A stretch of DNA of 64,000 nucleotides from Siniperca chuatsi (GCF_020085105.1 NC_058063.1:12367651-12431650), one strand, 5' to 3'; shown: positions 1-12,005, counted from the first letter of the stretch. Notes: generated by a model from the letters alone, not told the origin. Made by a program: numbers and translations.

Positions 1-1152
1 TCAGCCTGTTCGTGTCTTGAAGCCACCTTCTTCTTTCTTCTTGAAAGCCCCTCCAGAAGGAAGTGTGGGTCTCACAGACATCGTGCCTCACCACTTTCCA
101 GCTCCTCATTCTCACCGCTGCCAATGGCAGTGGAGGTACCGCTGCCCAGTGTCCCAGAGCCTCAGCTGCCCAGTGCCACAGAGATGTCACCAGTCCTGCC
201 TAGTTCCCAGTCGGCAACAACCACAGTGTCATATTCTAGCCACTTAAACTCATGCTTTCATTTACTCCTACTCCTTTCATTTTTTCATAGTTCGCCTTTT
301 GAGTGGTTCTTTAGTTCTCCTGTAAGGACCGCGTTAGCCAGCTAGCTAGCCAGTGATGCGTACTGCTCACTGGTTACTGCTGAGGTAAAATTTTAACTCA
401 ACACAGATAGAACGTTGAACTAAAAGGCTCAAAAAAATCGGGATGTTTGTGGAACTGTAACATTATGTTGGAGAAGGCTCATAGTAAAGGGATAGAACTT
501 GGTGGCCACCTACATGGAGTATTTGGTGGCCACAGAGTAACTTTTTGGGCTACTGCCCTGCTCCTTTAGTGTACTGAATTGAACAAGGTTAGGTTTTATT
601 GCTTATGAATTAAACGTTTTATTTGTGAGATGAAGAATGTGACATTTCTTTTCAAAACGTACATAGTCTTGCTTTCTGCAGTCCAGGCAAGGTCATGAGA
701 ACAACGGCCTGGCTGGTTGTCCCCTGTCACCCTAAATTCAGTGTAAGTTACATGTTTGACCAAGGTCTGGGATGAATAATATAATTTGTTTTCAAATGCC
801 TTTAATTGGTGTTATATAGTGCAAATTGTTACAAATAATTTAAAGCACATCTAATGATACAGCTGAAGCAATTGGTTGTACGCTTAAATGATCCACAGAA
901 AATGAATCAGCAACAATTCTGATTGCCCTTGGCCTTGGTCATTTTTCACGGAAAAAGGCCAACATTTTTCTGGTTCTGGCCTCTTACATGTGAAGATGTC
1001 TTTCTTTGTCTCATATGATAGTAAACTAAACATTTTGGGCTTTAGAACTGTTGTTGGGACAAAACAAGCATTTTTAAGAAGTCCCCACGGGGTCTGGGAT
1101 CTTGTGATGGGCATTTAAGTAGCCTACTTTTTTCCATTTTAGTCCATAGACC

Positions 1153-1197
1153 AAACGATTAATCGATAATGAAAACGATCAGTAGTTGCAGTCCTAG
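1153..1197. repeat. Dispersed fish repeat fragment
   Basis: The stretch contains the words attaatcgataatgaaaa and cagtagttgcagtccta in series. This resembles a short repeat end scattered through percomorph genomes, remembered from general familiarity with fish sequence and not from a search. It is only a fragment; no terminal inverted repeats or target-site duplication can be defined. Confidence 0.4.
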
Positions 1198-1278
1198 GGA
1201 TCATGGCAGCATTTTTGAATAACAACAACTGACAAAAACTTCATTTTAATCATGTCTTTGAACACTCCCTGCAATAAA

Positions 1279-1375
1279 ATCCAGCTGGAAATCATACTGG
1301 TCTATGCTGGTTAGTGCTGCTTTAGCTGGTGGACCAGCATAGCTGTGCTGGTATTGCTTGTGAAGCTGGATTACT
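1279..1375. repeat. Palindromic ctggt-rich repeat
   Basis: Multiple copies of the words ctggt and ccagc occur within 100 bases. A 9-base arm tatgctggt (1,303-1,311) is matched in reverse by accagcata (1,333-1,341), and ccagctgg at the left edge is itself palindromic. Short, ctggt-rich palindromic repeats of this kind are common in fish DNA. Probably a small non-autonomous element or minisatellite remnant. Confidence 0.45.
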
Positions 1376-2006
1376 ATTTTAGCTCATTACTTTGTACATA
1401 TTTATGCAGCCAGTACTTACATAACCCTTGTAGGTGTAACTTCTTTATTTAAGTATAAAATACAAGAGAATTGAAAATAGAAATTAGGCTAGCAATGTCA
1501 AGGAGAAGTAAATAAATTTAGTGTAAATACCATTATCTCCATTTTCATAAAAAAATGCATTTACAAAAGATAAAGAAGTGAAACTAAAAGAAAAAAGAAA
1601 ATATCATTGAACATCAACATCTGATTGGAATAATTTTTTTTTTTATCACAATATATTTGCAACACAGTCAAAGGAATTACTTGATAGCATCTCTACCAAA
1701 GCAATATATACAGTACATTCAATATTCACATAAAATTATTATGCATCTACCTTGCTACCTAACATGTGTGATATGAATACATCCCTGCTTAAGCTTCTAT
1801 ATTTTCTGGCCTTTTTGGCAATATGGCCTGTCACAGTCAGACTTCAAACATTGCGCAACAGTATAATAAATTACATTAACAGTGTTCCTACAATCATTCT
1901 CTGACAATGTATTTTGGAGGATGTTCGATCAGAAAGTTGCATTCATTGCAGTAAGGTTCATTTTTGGAAAAGTTTGTCATTGTCTGTTATGTCAGTTGCA
2001 ACTTCT

Positions 2007-2165
2007 AAGGCCCCTTTACACCGAACGTGATGTTTAAGGTACAGTATAGCGCTGAATTTTCCTTCGCTTCCTTTACACATGCCCCTGTCAGGCTCCACAT
2101 GAACACAGGTGTCTAAGAGCAGAAGCTTACATCTTACCATCCTCTTTCTGTTCACTTGATGTCTT
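2007..2165. repeat. Possible MITE fragment
   Basis: The left edge, ggcccctttacaccgaacg, looks like the terminal sequence of small non-autonomous DNA elements in fish that begin with a 'ggccctttacac' type end. No matching inverted end was found nearby, so this is a weak call from one end only. Confidence 0.25.
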
Positions 2166-3269
2166 GGGTAATTACATTGACGTGTTGGATGAAGCTATTG
2201 ATAATGGCTCAGTGAACTTTGGTAAAAGTGTTGTCCACATATCAGTACCAGATGTCAGGTTGGGTATAAGCTGCTTGTCAAGGCAGAATATTTTGTGTAC
2301 ATAGGGATTATTTACAGCCTTAGTTTGAACCGATTATAACTAGAACATTTAAAACATTATTTTAAAATTCCATCTTAATAAAATATTCACGTGTCATGAA
2401 TGTGTATTAGTTTTAGTCAAATTTTAGTTATTAGATTTTTGTTTTTGTGAGGGAAATTTAAATCATATTGTTGTTATGCATTCTTAATTCTTTTATGTCT
2501 TATAAGTATTTTGAGGCTACAGTTGTTGCCATCTTGTATACATGGTAACTGGTAGCGTGGTAGCATTATCACAGCTACCTGTTCTCTCCACTGCAGAGCA
2601 CCTGATCATTCAGAAGCTGGTTTCACTCACTTGTTAACCACAATACTGTTGATTGTTTGGGTTTAGCTAAAAAGTCAGATAACGGTACTGACACAGACAG
2701 AACATGCAACAGGTCAGTTTGTGATTCCGCAGGTCATTGAAGAAGACTTTGCATCAGACTGCAGAGGCCTGACGTTAGTTTGGCTGAATTTAAGAAAAGC
2801 ATTTTTGCACAGAGCAGAAATGCACAGGACTGTGGATTTTGACCTTATTTCTTACAGTGTAGTCACACTAGGAAGAGATCAATTCCCCCCAATTTAGTAA
2901 CACATTTAATTTCATTAATAAATCTGTAGAAACATTTTAAGATGAATTACTTAACTGTTTATTCTATAAAATATTACACAAAGGTAAAAAAAAAATGCAA
3001 ATTCCAATTTCCAGAGCCAAATATATTACATTTACAATGATATAAATGACAAAAGCAGCAAATCCTCACATTTGAGAAGCTGGACATACCCATTAATATC
3101 GTAATTGTTTCAGCAATTGTTGTTTATCATAAATTACAATTTAAAAAAGTCTAATATTATTTGAGATTTATTTTTATGGTATTCTTTACTCTTCACACTG
3201 CTGGTGTAGACTTACTTCACAGTAACACACACACACTCAAGATTAGTCTCATGTGCATTTGGAAAGTCT

Positions 3270-5570
3270 CAAATGTATGTCTGATCACCTATTTTCAAAA
3301 CCATGCATTTCTGCTCTAACCCGTCCACTGAAATAAGACACACACACTGGAGAAAAAAGGCTTCCACTTACAAGTCTGATATGTGACACAAACCCATAAC
3401 CTTGTGATAAAGGAAAGGATACATGTGTATGAAGCTTTTTGAAGTACAGCAATTTCTGTACTCCCTCTGAAGGAAAGAATATGATATTCTGAATTTCCCC
3501 ATAAACACCATCACTCAGCTTTGCAAAACAGCCCCTTTGTCTTTTACTGTCTTTTACTGCTTTTACTGGTATAAACCAGTCCTTTATGCACCGTTCTCCT
3601 GTGCAGAGATTAAGGCACTTTTCTCGTCATCAGTTGTCTCAGTCACCCTGCAATTATTCAGTTGTGTCTTAAAAATTTGTGAAACTCTTTGCTCTTGGGT
3701 TATTTGTCAATTCCAAACAGAACTCTTTCACTTGCTCACTAACTGCATACCTTGTGGTGAAGAGTGGTATTGCTGTGTGCAACATGAATCTGTTCACAAT
3801 CTGCAGAGCTACACACTTTGTTTCCGTGAAGCTATTTCAACAGACCACCATTTGCATTTTCAAACACAAATGCTGAGTGGGCCCAGAGTGGCCCTTACAA
3901 TTTCACTGATTTTGCAAGGTGAGTTAGCAGATGTACATTGAATGTCATAGATGCTTCCCCAGACAGCAACTGAAACCTTGCAACAAACTCAAAACAGCAT
4001 GTCATCTGCTTTATTGATGTCTTGGAAGGGGGCGTCCTCTTTCAAAAGTAAAAATACTGCAGACACCAGAAGGCCTAGGTGCTTAACATAGCGTGGTTTA
4101 AGCACACCGTTTAGGGCTGGCAAGCTGTAAAACAGAAGCCATGCTCGCCACTCTGAGGCTTTCCAATACTTGAACTCTGCAAGGGGTCTGGGTAGTCGTG
4201 TTATCAGGTGTGGTGGCTTTATGTCCTTGATCCTGTTTTATAGCACCCTCATAGTGTTGGGACTACCAATGTAGTAGGGTTGATCACCACTGTTCAAAAG
4301 AAGCTCTGTGAGCTGTCTAATGACACCAAGTAAGACAGCATGCATATAGTCTGGAACAAAGCCCCACACTATATCAAAATAAGGCATGTTTATGAGTGGT
4401 GATGGACCTTTCACTCCTCTGACACTTCTGTTTTGTGCTACTGCTTGCTACATGTCTGCCAGCATTTTCTTGTCCTCTCTCTTAGGATATTCTGTAGCAG
4501 TGACAGTGTACTTCACCTGTTTCTCTACTAGAATACCAGGATGTAAATAGAAGCCACAGCTAAAGTATCCATTAAACTGTGTGGTGTTTTGCATACTTGG
4601 TCTTGCCTTTGAGTCTACACAGCAACAGAGTCCAACAATTTTGCTGTTCACTGTTTCTCCAAGACACACCTTTGGATGCCAGTGTTTTGGCCTGATCAAT
4701 AAAGGGTCTGAGAAAAATGGACATTACTGGCTCTTGAGCACCAAACCAAAGAGCTGCACTACATTCTGAATCTTGTTTTGGGAGGGAGCTCGTTTACATG
4801 TAGCTGTATGGGCCTTATTGAAAAACTGGAAGATTTGTACACAGGTGAGCCGTCAGAATTGAAATTAAATGACAAATTGCTTGGATCTTACAGAATTCCA
4901 CCTGGTTTTGACAAGTCAAGTTTGATATATTTAACCAGCATATATGTCAGAGATGATGTGTTCTTTCTGTGACCTTTGGTGTCTATAGCTCATGCTGTTT
5001 TGGATCTGAGGGTTTTCAAGCAGTGCCTGAATTTGAGGTGCAATTGGTATGTAAGCTTGCACTGTTAAAGGAAGATATTTCAATTGGAGCACTACAGATT
5101 TCACACTGTGCAATGTTTTTGTCTTTTATGTCTTCTCACGTGCCAATGTATATTTCACAGGGTTGCAGTTGAAGTGGAACTCCATTATGTCCGAGTTGTT
5201 TTTAAAGACCTCGTTGAACAAATATTTTGATCTGGGTAACACCTCTTTGCCAAAAGAGAATATTTATGAGCTTTAACAGATTAAACAGACTGACATTAGT
5301 ACTGAATCCATGTATGAAGACATGTCTGTCTGAATGGATCATCTTCTGGAAGATCTTCAATTTCTGAATCAACTCCAGAAATACTGCCTTCAGATGAGGA
5401 ATCACAATCAAAGTGTTGGGTGATGTCACTTGGGTGCAGCTCAGATGTAAGGAGAAAGTGACCAGATGAAGACATGAGCTGCAAAACAACAAAGAACACA
5501 CATTCATGAGTGCATGTGTCTACATACAATGACAGTGAACCCAGAAATGTATGACTAACCAGTGTCACAC
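3270..5570 (-). mobile_element. Decayed DNA transposase, Tnp2/CACTA-like
   Basis: Reading the minus strand across several frames gives a continuous run of transposase-like homology. N-terminal part, about 5,570-4,930: acidic Ser-rich lead (near S-D-I-T-Q-H-F-D-C-D), then a hydrophilic block ending S-D-I-Y. Middle: F-N-S-D-G-S-P-V-Y-K-S-S (near 4,860), L-W-F-G-A-Q-E-P-V-M-S (near 4,730), then V-G-L-C-C-C-V-D-S-K-A-R-P (near 4,620), G-V-K-G-P-S-P-L-I-N-M-P-Y-F-D-I-V-W-G-F-V-P-D-Y-M-H (near 4,370), Y-Y-I-G-S-P-N-T-M (near 4,260), and Y-W-K-A-S-E-W-R-A-W-L-L-F-Y-S-L-P (near 4,150). The C-terminal part runs to about 3,270. The order DG-PV-SS, DYMH and YWKASEWR is that of animal proteins related to Tnp2-type (CACTA/EnSpm) transposases; the superfamily name is from memory. 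Several stops and frame changes (for example after T-M-R-V-L near 4,243) show it is inactive. The left edge of the tandem duplication falls inside it at 4,939. Confidence 0.7.
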
Positions 5571-5576
5571 AACTGG

Positions 5577-6190
5577 CTGTGCGCTGCCCTCACCTCAACA
5601 TTTGCGCAGCTTGAACCTGGTCTGACTTCACGTCATTTTCTCTGCAGTTGTCAGTAAGAGGCAGTACCTGAAGGCACGGAGAAGCATTTAGAAAACAATT
5701 TCAACAAATGCAACAAACTGCATTAAAAAAATGAAGGCTCAGAAAAGCAGGACAAGTTGTGAATAAATTGTGAACCAGGATTAAGCTGTTTCATAAAGCT
5801 AATTTAGAACTAATACGATCAGGTTAATTCAAGCTTGATTTTAAAAAGGTACCCTGTGAATTTTTTTTACCTCTAGTAACACTATGGGACAATTTTTTTA
5901 TGAGTGGGTTTTGTTTGTACATGCAGAATGCAATACACAGCCTGTGTATGTGTAATGTCCTCTTTTCAGTCTTGCACGGGGTAATTTAACTGTTAGTAAT
6001 TTGTACTTGCATTTTGACATTCTAAAATTTAAAAAAATGGACATCATTAACAGATTCATGAATAACAGGATGGTGAATATAAACAATAATTGGGTTAAAA
6101 AGCTGAGCCTCATACAACCACTGACTGTACAAAGTTAACCAGCCATTTACCAACTTGATGACTTGGATTATAGCACTAATACAAAGTGTG
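5577..6190. other. Gene-free stretch upstream of the transposase
   Basis: AT-rich sequence lying on the 5' side of the minus-strand transposase remnant, shared almost base for base with 32,137-32,750. No gene, RNA or strong regulatory motif is recognised. Confidence 0.5.
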
Positions 6191-6192
6191 TC

Positions 6193-6425
6193 ATACACTC
6201 AGTTGCCAGTTTATTAGGTACACTAATGCAGCCTAATACAACAGTCCTGCAATAACCTCTCCCTTCATGAAGGTTATAATACCCAGTTATTGTTGAAACT
6301 GCTTTAGAGAGGTGTTGATTCAACTTTATTATCATTTTGGAGGCTGCAGTTTGTGGTGCTGTTCAACTGTATTGTGTTATACAGGAGGTTTTCTGTTATT
6401 TAGCCTAAACTGATATACAGTACTA
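6193..6425. repeat. Dispersed percomorph-type repeat
   Basis: Begins with cactcagttgccagtttat followed by taggtacac and contains tgcagtttgtggtgctgttc and tatttagcctaaactgata. I recognise this succession of words as a moderately repeated fish element. The same sequence lies at 32,753-32,980 because of the tandem duplication. Class unknown. Confidence 0.5.
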
Positions 6426-6560
6426 AGAAATAGTAAGTGAACCCCTTAGATTTCCCTGCATTTTTGCTTAATTTATTCATAAAATGTGGTCTGATATTCT
6501 TCAGTCACAATAATGGACAATGATAAATATTATTTGAATGGACAACTTCCTTATAAAAGG
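6426..6560. repeat. Dispersed repeat fragment (gtaagtgaacccc type)
   Basis: The words gtaagtgaacccc, gcatttttgcttaattt and cataaaatgtggtctgat in this order match a DNA element common in teleosts, whose end is normally followed by a longer body. Only this edge is present. The duplicate is at 32,985-33,120. Named only from general familiarity. Confidence 0.4.
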
Positions 6561-8070
6561 TTGCAGCTTGTCTGGATCTTGCTCCCAAAGAGTAACACAG
6601 GATGACCAAGTTATCGACTTTGGTCGATTAAAGCATTGTCAAATTATCATGAAAAAATGTTGCTTTATGAGGAAAAAGATATGATTGCCATCGTTTTTCA
6701 GTGCAATACATAGTTCGATAACACATTCAGAAGAATAAAAGCATTTACTTTGATAGATGAGCCATGTGTTAGCCTACTTTGCAAAACCTTGTTGATAAAA
6801 TAACAATACTAAAACGATAAATTAAACAATAATGTTATATTTTTCATTTACTCAGGCGAAATCGAAGTGTAGTATTGAAGGTCCACCTTCACCAAAGGCA
6901 TGCGCGCTCCCGCGGCCAGGGGCACACTTCCTATCGTGGGTAATTACCCTGGCGTGACACCTGTCAACGAGCGATTCTGCTCCTCTGCTCTTTTAAAATC
7001 ACACAGAGCTGCTTTTTTATAATAACCTCTTGAATTTATAACTTAAAGCTTTGTATGTGTTTCTGCGGGGAGGCCCTTCTTCTGCAACGATGAAGTTAAA
7101 AGGATCGCCTTATTCCAAATATGTGGAATAAGTAAGTCAATTAAAAAACACAATCACAAACAGCAGTGATACTGTTTCTAATAAATATAGTGGATGGGCA
7201 GATCTTGATATTTCATCGGGGAGGGGGCGGTCACTCCAGGAGAACAGGAGGGAGTGAGGCAGAGAAATCAATCAATCCGCGATCATTTATATCATATATA
7301 TATATATATATATCAATTCATATAATTTATAATAGGTTATCAGTGGGTTTTCTCGCCAGATTCGCTTGCTGCACTGGGAAAAAATAGACCAGTCCACTCC
7401 CTCACCCCACCCTCCAAGAGGAAGCCAAGACAAAGAAAATGTACATTTCCAATGTGGCTTATCAACTAACAACTTGATTAATTAATATAAACTATAAAAT
7501 AAGTGCAACCGGCTTTAATAAAAGCTTAGGGAGATTACTGAAAACTCAGACTCCCAAATAGCATTGCGGTAAGAAACATCCAATCACAGGCTAATGTTAT
7601 GTCACGTGCACCGCTGATGCCCCGAAGGTAAAGATTATAGGCTACACTATGAGAAAATACATTCAGCTGTAAATAACATTTTCCCACTCAAACAAAATTT
7701 ACACAGCAAGCAGACATAATAAATATTCAGAGGCAGGATGAAATATAGACGCCTGGGGGGATATCACAGCCAAGAAATAAGGCAAATACAACATTGTGTG
7801 TGTTTGTGTGTGTAAACATAAAAAAAGTGACCGGGAGCTATTAATTAGGCTACCTCTGCAGATATGTGATGCTTGTTTTCTGATCTACTCCTGTTTGCCC
7901 TGTTAAAATTTTATTAGGCTACTGCATGGGTCCAGTGTGTATGATTTAAGGTGATCTATTGGCATACTATGGCAGAAATGGACTAGTATTCATAAATATG
8001 TTTTCATTAGTGTATAATCACCTGAAAATAAGAATTGTGCTTTAGTTACCTTAGAATGAGTCTTTTATAT
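6561..8070. other. Gene-free stretch in duplicated block A
   Basis: Mostly AT-rich DNA with one GC-richer patch (6,890-7,080). It carries the AT microsatellite at 7,294 and two tg-rich runs (near 7,795 and 7,805). Short open frames here are not preserved in any meaningful way and show no domains. No gene or RNA recognised. Confidence 0.5.
7294..7313. repeat. (AT)10 microsatellite
   Basis: Ten uninterrupted AT dinucleotides between tatc and caattcat. The allelic position in unit 2 (33,847-33,898) carries twenty-six. Confidence 0.95.
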
Positions 8071-8074
8071 CTAC

Positions 8075-8345
8075 AGAGGGAACGAGTCCGCCATGTTGCA
8101 CCGCCATGTTTTATACAGTAGCCCAGAATGGACAAACCAAACACTGGCTTTAGAGAGGCCCTTTCGCGTTTGGCATTTTTCGCAAGTTTCGCAGCCACCA
8201 TAGACTCTCCTACACGCTTGGAAGAAAGGCTTTCAAACGTTGTGATAGAGTCTATTTTTACAGTCAGTGATTTTAACCCAAACCATGATCTTATCCTAAA
8301 CCTAACCAAGTAGGGGTTTTATTGCCTAAACCTAATCAACTGAAA
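8075..8345. repeat. Dispersed fish repeat with cctaaacctaacc tract
   Basis: Starts with gggaacgagtccgccatgtt, continues with cagtagcccagaatggac and ends in aacccaaaccatgatctt and cctaaacctaaccaagtag. I recognise this chain as a repeat found widely in percomorph DNA. The open frame on the minus strand (8,046-8,309) and the plus-strand frame at 8,128-8,313 are inside it and are not host genes. A duplicate lies at 34,649-34,919. Confidence 0.5.
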
Positions 8346-9360
8346 ATAATAATAATTAAAGGAAAAATAACTAAAAATAATAAATCAACATTGACTTTTG
8401 GTTTCACACTGGACATAAATCCCATTCTCCTAGGTGAAAGTCCTGAGTTGGACCCATTCATCCACCACAACCTACTCCCAATATGGACTTTGTTGCTCTT
8501 TATACTATATACTATATATATACATACTAAGTATATACATACTAAGTATATACATATATATACCCACCGTATATACAGTGTGTGTGTGTGAAAAATAGAA
8601 AGATTAAAGTGAAAAATAAAACAAAACACACAGAAGGCTCCAATATCGATAAAACATGTAATCTAGAAACTATTTGTGTACTGCAAAGCCTTATCACATT
8701 TCTGACCATACACATGCCCATATCAGACTCCACTCACGGTATTAATCCATCCAATAACCATACATTGCTTTCACATTGCTTTGTTTGTTTGTTTTTCTTT
8801 GTATGTGAGTTTTGTATTACACTAATCCCTAATTATGCTTTTATCAATGTTTCCAGACCAGTCAGAAAAAAGCAGCAGAAGAAGCAAAAAACAACAACCT
8901 CTTGGCCCTACTACATGAGAGAAAAATAAGGAAGACACAGTCTCCACTCTGCCCAACAGAGCAGCAGTTGAGGCTGAAAATAAGCTGAACATAAAGTTGC
9001 AGCAAAATCTGCTGCAGACACTGAACTCCATATCGTTAAGTGCAGTGGTGAGGACAGATTTTTCCCTCATTCTCCCTGACCTCTGATAATGCCATTTAAA
9101 CAAAAATGGAATTTGTCATGGTTAATTTCTGACAGACTGATAATCACAAATTTCTTAAGCACATACAATTCTGCTTCTTTCTGCCACCACTTCCTTTATT
9201 TTTGTAATTTAGTCACACATTCTCTATGTTCTAATGCTTAGTCCTTGCCCTCTAATGTTTAATTGTCCTCTAGTTTCACAGCTAATGATCAATGATCTAT
9301 TTTGTACAAACTTTACCCCATAACATGATTTCATAGGCTTGACTACTTTCCTATACCGCG
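8346..9360. other. Gene-free stretch in duplicated block A
   Basis: AT-rich with a compound tatac/tactaagta microsatellite (about 8,500-8,580). On the plus strand around 8,855-8,960 a frame reads a charged, Gln/Lys-rich peptide after a cag, which might be a fragment of an old coding exon or element, but it has no recognisable family and ends in a stop. Otherwise nothing is seen. Confidence 0.4.
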
Positions 9361-9361
9361 C

Positions 9362-9900
9362 AGTGCACTGAAATGTACAGATGGGTGAAGAATTAAAGGA
9401 AAAAGCAACACGAAGTGGCTTAGTATGGACTCAGGCTACCACGAGCCACCAGAACAGCTTCAGTGCTCCTTGCCTTGTGGAAGGAAGGAAGAGTCTGTGG
9501 AACTCTGCTGGAGGGATGATGATATTCTCTCATTTATAAACAACCTTTATTTAATCAGGTAATCTCATTGAGATCAAGAGAGACCTGAGTACAGCAGATA
9601 GAAAGAAAAACAAACATAAGGACATATAGCATCAGAGACAGTCACAGACTTTGAAGATTTGAAGATGAAAGTTTATATTATATCATCTGGTCTTGTGGAC
9701 ATGGTGGTGGAGAGCATTGTCTTACACATTGGTCCAAAATCTTCCATAGGTGTGAAACTGGGTTGAGATCTGGTGACTGTGAAGGCCGGAGCATTTTATT
9801 CATATCACTTTCATACTCACCAAACCATTCAGTGAGCCCTGGTGCACGGAAGTATCTGATTTTATTCAGGTTGTTCCTTTAAATTTGTCCCCCGTCTGTA
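9362..9900. repeat. Composite dispersed repeat, common in fish
   Basis: The words gatgggtgaagaattaaagg, accacgagccaccagaacag and, further on, gggttgagatctggtgactg and aaaccattcagtgagccc are those of a very common teleost element. It is interrupted at about 9,535-9,655 by a second repeat containing caacctttatttaatcagg and tctcattgagatcaagag. In unit 2 the corresponding element (35,952-36,206) is cut off inside this second repeat, which is where the near-identity between units ends. Superfamily not assigned. Confidence 0.55.
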
Positions 9901-10228
9901 TATGTACTCGCTCAGCTAAGTGGTACAAGCCTTTTCCTTACAATAGGAACCTGCTTTGTCTGAGGGGTACAGCAACTCCACTCAGCATCCGTTTCACATC
10001 AACACAAGATGATAAAAGTGCTCAAAGGTGATAGTGTGATACTACCCCTTCTTGTCATGGCCCCATAGTAGCAGCTAATGATCATCTGGTCTGTCACATC
10101 TGTCTCGAAGCTGTTGGCTGGCTGAAACTATATGGCATCCCTGTTAACTAGAAATAATGCTGGAAATACTTCCGGGGGTAAATGTATAATGTTCCACTTT
10201 AGAAACTTTCCTTTCTTGGTCTGCTGTG

Positions 10229-10460
10229 TCTCAGGAGATTGAGCGGGTCGCCCACTAATCTCTGGGTTGGCAGTTCAATCACCGGCTCCTTCTGTCCACA
10301 TGGCGAAGTGTCCTTGGGCAAAACACTGAACCCTAAGTTGCTCCCGATGCATGACAGCTCTGTCGCCATCGTTGTGTGAACGGGTGAATGAGAGGCCAAT
10401 TGTAAAGCACTTTGTTAAGGTAGAAAAGCGATATATAAGTGCAGTCCATTTACCATTTTG
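10229..10460 (+). mobile_element. tRNA-derived SINE
   Basis: The head has a tRNA-like region with an RNA polymerase III B-box-like sequence, agttcaatcac, at 10,272-10,282. The body words gaagtgtccttgggcaaaac and ctgaaccctaagttgctccc and the tail word agtgcagtccatttaccat are the hallmark of a SINE family abundant in percomorph fishes. It is on the plus strand and about 230 bp, close to full length. It supports the assignment of the window to a percomorph teleost. The open frames on the minus strand here (10,199-10,478) are shadows of the SINE. Confidence 0.85.
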
Positions 10461-11400
10461 TGATGAAACACTTGTCAACAGTCCAGAAATTGACGTTTGA
10501 ACCAGGAAATAAAGACAAAATATTAAAATTCAAGGAATAGCAAATCCAAATTTCAGCACATTCTGGATGGGAGATTGGGGAAGCCTATAAGTCTTGTTTG
10601 AGTGCTTCAGCTGTGATGTTAGAACAAGGTTTGCGATGCATAATCTCTGTTGTCATATTTTCCCATCATCTCTCATATTTGTGATGTGCTTGTTCTCTCT
10701 CTAACTGTCACAGATCCTGTATCCCCGAGCCCAAAGAAGACCGTACAAAGTAAGTGCAACACAAATATTACTCACATATTCTTGAAATAACTATCAAGGC
10801 CCATATTTAAGAAACTGGTATAAGTGAAAATGCAACCTCGTCTCGCCGTAAATGTAAGAGGTTTTAGGTGGGCGGAGGAGAGAGAGAGTGGGGGAGAGGG
10901 AGTCCCCCTCCCTCTGCAGCATTCTTGGCAGCAGTACCCACATGCTCTTTGTGGCATGTCAAGGGCTGGATTATTTGTTATTTGCTATAGAGAATTAAAA
11001 TTGTCTTTGTCCTGTTGTGACAGAAGTGTCACTGCATTCACATGCACTTAAGAAACAGGGTAACTGCTTTCTGCAGACACCAGGGCTCATTTATCAAATT
11101 GCTTAAAGTGGACATTTAGACTTAAGTGAAAGATAAAACTAAAAATGATTCACTTTTACAAACACATATACACATGTAACAAAACCAATGTATCATATTT
11201 CCCTTGTATGAAGCCCTGGTCATGCTCACATGGACTGATAAATCTTTTAGACCATATTTGATAATAAGGTACTGTCTATCTGTATTTCTTTTCTGTCTGC
11301 TTCAAGAAGTGGCTTGTAAACAAATACTTGGGGGAGACAGTTGCAGGCCAGAAAGGGAAAGACTGGACGGTATGTTACAAAATAATGGACATTAACAAAT

Positions 11401-12005
11401 TGTCATAGTTAGAGGTTTTGTCCTGTTTCCTGTTTTATTTTGTAGCGTGCTCCTCTCCTCGTGTGTCTTGTCGTTTTACTTCCTGTCTTTGTTTGCTTTC
11501 CCTCCAGTTTTGAGTGTTGGCCGGGCCCCACCTTGATTGTTTGCACCTGTGTCTCGTTGTCTCCTTTATCTCAGTGTATTTAGTCTGTTATTTCCTTTAT
11601 TCATTGTCGGGTTGTTGCCTTTGTAATGTGCATTTTGGTTGTGCTTTGTTTCCGTGTCACGCATCCTGGATTTTGTTCCCTGTAAGTTTTGTCGGACTGA
11701 CTCCTTGTTTTCTTGGAACATGTCTGTATTGTGGATTTTTGTATTGGGCCTGCTCCCTGTCGGATGCGTTTGCCTTTGGACTTCTCTGTTTTGACCGCTG
11801 TCTGCCATGCTACACAAGCCAGCTGCCCGTCCTGTTCTGCCTGCCACGCTACTCCAGCCAAGCCGGAACCTACACTCCTCGTCTCCGTCCCCGGGGCCTT
11901 GTCGCTCTGGAAGAGCTCAGATCCCCCACTGTTTGCTTGCAGTTTATAATAAAAACGGTTGTTACCTCATCCACATACCACTTCCTTGTGTTCTGCATTT
12001 AGGTT
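11401..12005 (+). mobile_element. LTR-like fossil, solo, possibly Gypsy-related
   Basis: A roughly 0.6 kb piece that opens with tgtcatag, is pyrimidine-rich through most of its length, and near its end has ataaaaacggttgttacctc followed by ttgtgttctgcatttagg. This layout (TG start, C/T-rich body, late polyadenylation-like word, gttctgcattt end) resembles the long terminal repeats of fish Gypsy-like elements. There is no internal region, so it would be a solo remnant. It is present only in unit 1. The class assignment is tentative and no target-site duplication could be fixed. Confidence 0.4.

Larger units (their letters stand above)
1..3230. other. Intergenic DNA, no gene recognised
   Basis: AT-rich sequence with short unrelated open frames on both strands and no coherent splice pattern or recognisable domain. 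It holds several repeat fragments listed separately (near 1,155, 1,279 and 2,007) and a poly-T run near 1,636. The open frames at 17-345 are Pro/Ser-rich by chance and have no recognisable homology. I see no promoter, RNA gene or conserved coding signal here. Confidence 0.6.
4939..9655. repeat. Duplicated block A, unit 1 (near-identical copy at 31,499)
   Basis: From the word catatatgtcag at 4,939 this block is co-linear with 31,499-36,206 with only scattered single-base differences and 1-bp indels over about 4.7 kb; by eye it looks around 99% identical. Examples of differences: an extra g in the cacgggg run near 5,980, a different AT-microsatellite length near 7,294, and a short aaggaaggaagag stretch near 9,482 missing in unit 2. 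It contains the 5' part of the transposase, several dispersed repeats and no recognised host gene. Its identity is clearly higher than that of block B next to the genes. Confidence 0.9.

Noticed and set aside
3537-3941. Plus-strand 134-codon frame
   Set aside because: It is antisense to the C-terminal part of the decayed transposase on the minus strand.
8046-8309. Minus-strand 87-codon frame, also in unit 2
   Set aside because: It falls in a dispersed fish repeat and is identical in both units because of duplication; no sign of coding selection.
11514-12002. Cys/Leu-rich plus-strand frame of 162 codons
   Set aside because: It lies in the pyrimidine-rich LTR-like piece; the composition alone gives hydrophobic codons, and there is no family resemblance.
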